Shown here one piece after another: positions 8,364-8,388 of a DNA stretch of 8,388 nt. The position numbers were made by a program, and so were the translations under genes. The stretch spans positions 3,687 to 12,074 of the forward strand of contig JAESQE010000325.1 of assembly GCA_016765335.1 (NCBI GenBank). Direction: 5' to 3'. This stretch comes from Planctomycetaceae bacterium (GTDB lineage Bacteria > Planctomycetota > Planctomycetia > Planctomycetales > Planctomycetaceae). Positions within the stretch are counted from its first letter, which is position 1, and every line of letters begins with the position of its first letter. A model generated the notes under the pieces. The model ran no database searches and was not told where the DNA came from. It saw only the letters and a program-made list of their open reading frames with translations.

Positions 8364-8388
8364 TTAACCACAGTGAATCACACAAGTT

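Overview
The window looks like a piece of a planctomycete chromosome. Every gene belongs to a family that is very abundant in that phylum: PSCyt/PSD ('planctomycete cytochrome C / domain') proteins, a DUF1501 protein and a secreted esterase-like hydrolase. Moderate GC, long secreted proteins and mostly absent Shine-Dalgarno sequences fit Planctomycetia of the Gimesia/Rubinisphaera kind. That genus-level guess is inference only.

Layout. Positions 1-2237 (minus strand) hold the N-terminal 745 residues of a large secreted protein whose C-terminus lies beyond the left edge. It has a LamG/concanavalin-like domain, a PSCyt1 c-type heme domain, then DUF1587, DUF1595, DUF1592 and the start of DUF1588. 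Positions 2238-2548 are a divergent intergenic region with AT-rich segments and a short dyad. On the plus strand follow three closely packed genes, probably one operon: a 1041-residue PSCyt1-DUF1549-DUF1553 protein with two heme-binding CxxCH motifs (2549-5674), a Tat-exported DUF1501 protein of the alkaline phosphatase/sulfatase superfamily (5680-7134), and a secreted alpha/beta-hydrolase of the esterase D/Fes-like type (7173-8240). The last 148 bases carry three successive inverted repeats and no gene.

How it may work together. All four products carry export signals. The two cytochrome-type proteins should receive heme outside the cytoplasm, the DUF1501 protein is probably folded (perhaps metallated) before Tat export, and the esterase is a Sec substrate. 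The PSD1 (DUF1549/DUF1553) plus DUF1501 pair is a recurrent planctomycete gene pair whose biochemical role is, to my knowledge, not established. Here it is joined by a hydrolase and faces a second cytochrome-type protein with a carbohydrate-binding-like fold. An envelope system acting on complex, possibly esterified or sulfated, polysaccharides is a reasonable hypothesis, but the sequence does not prove it. There are no RNA genes, insertion sequences, CRISPR arrays or evident pseudogenes.
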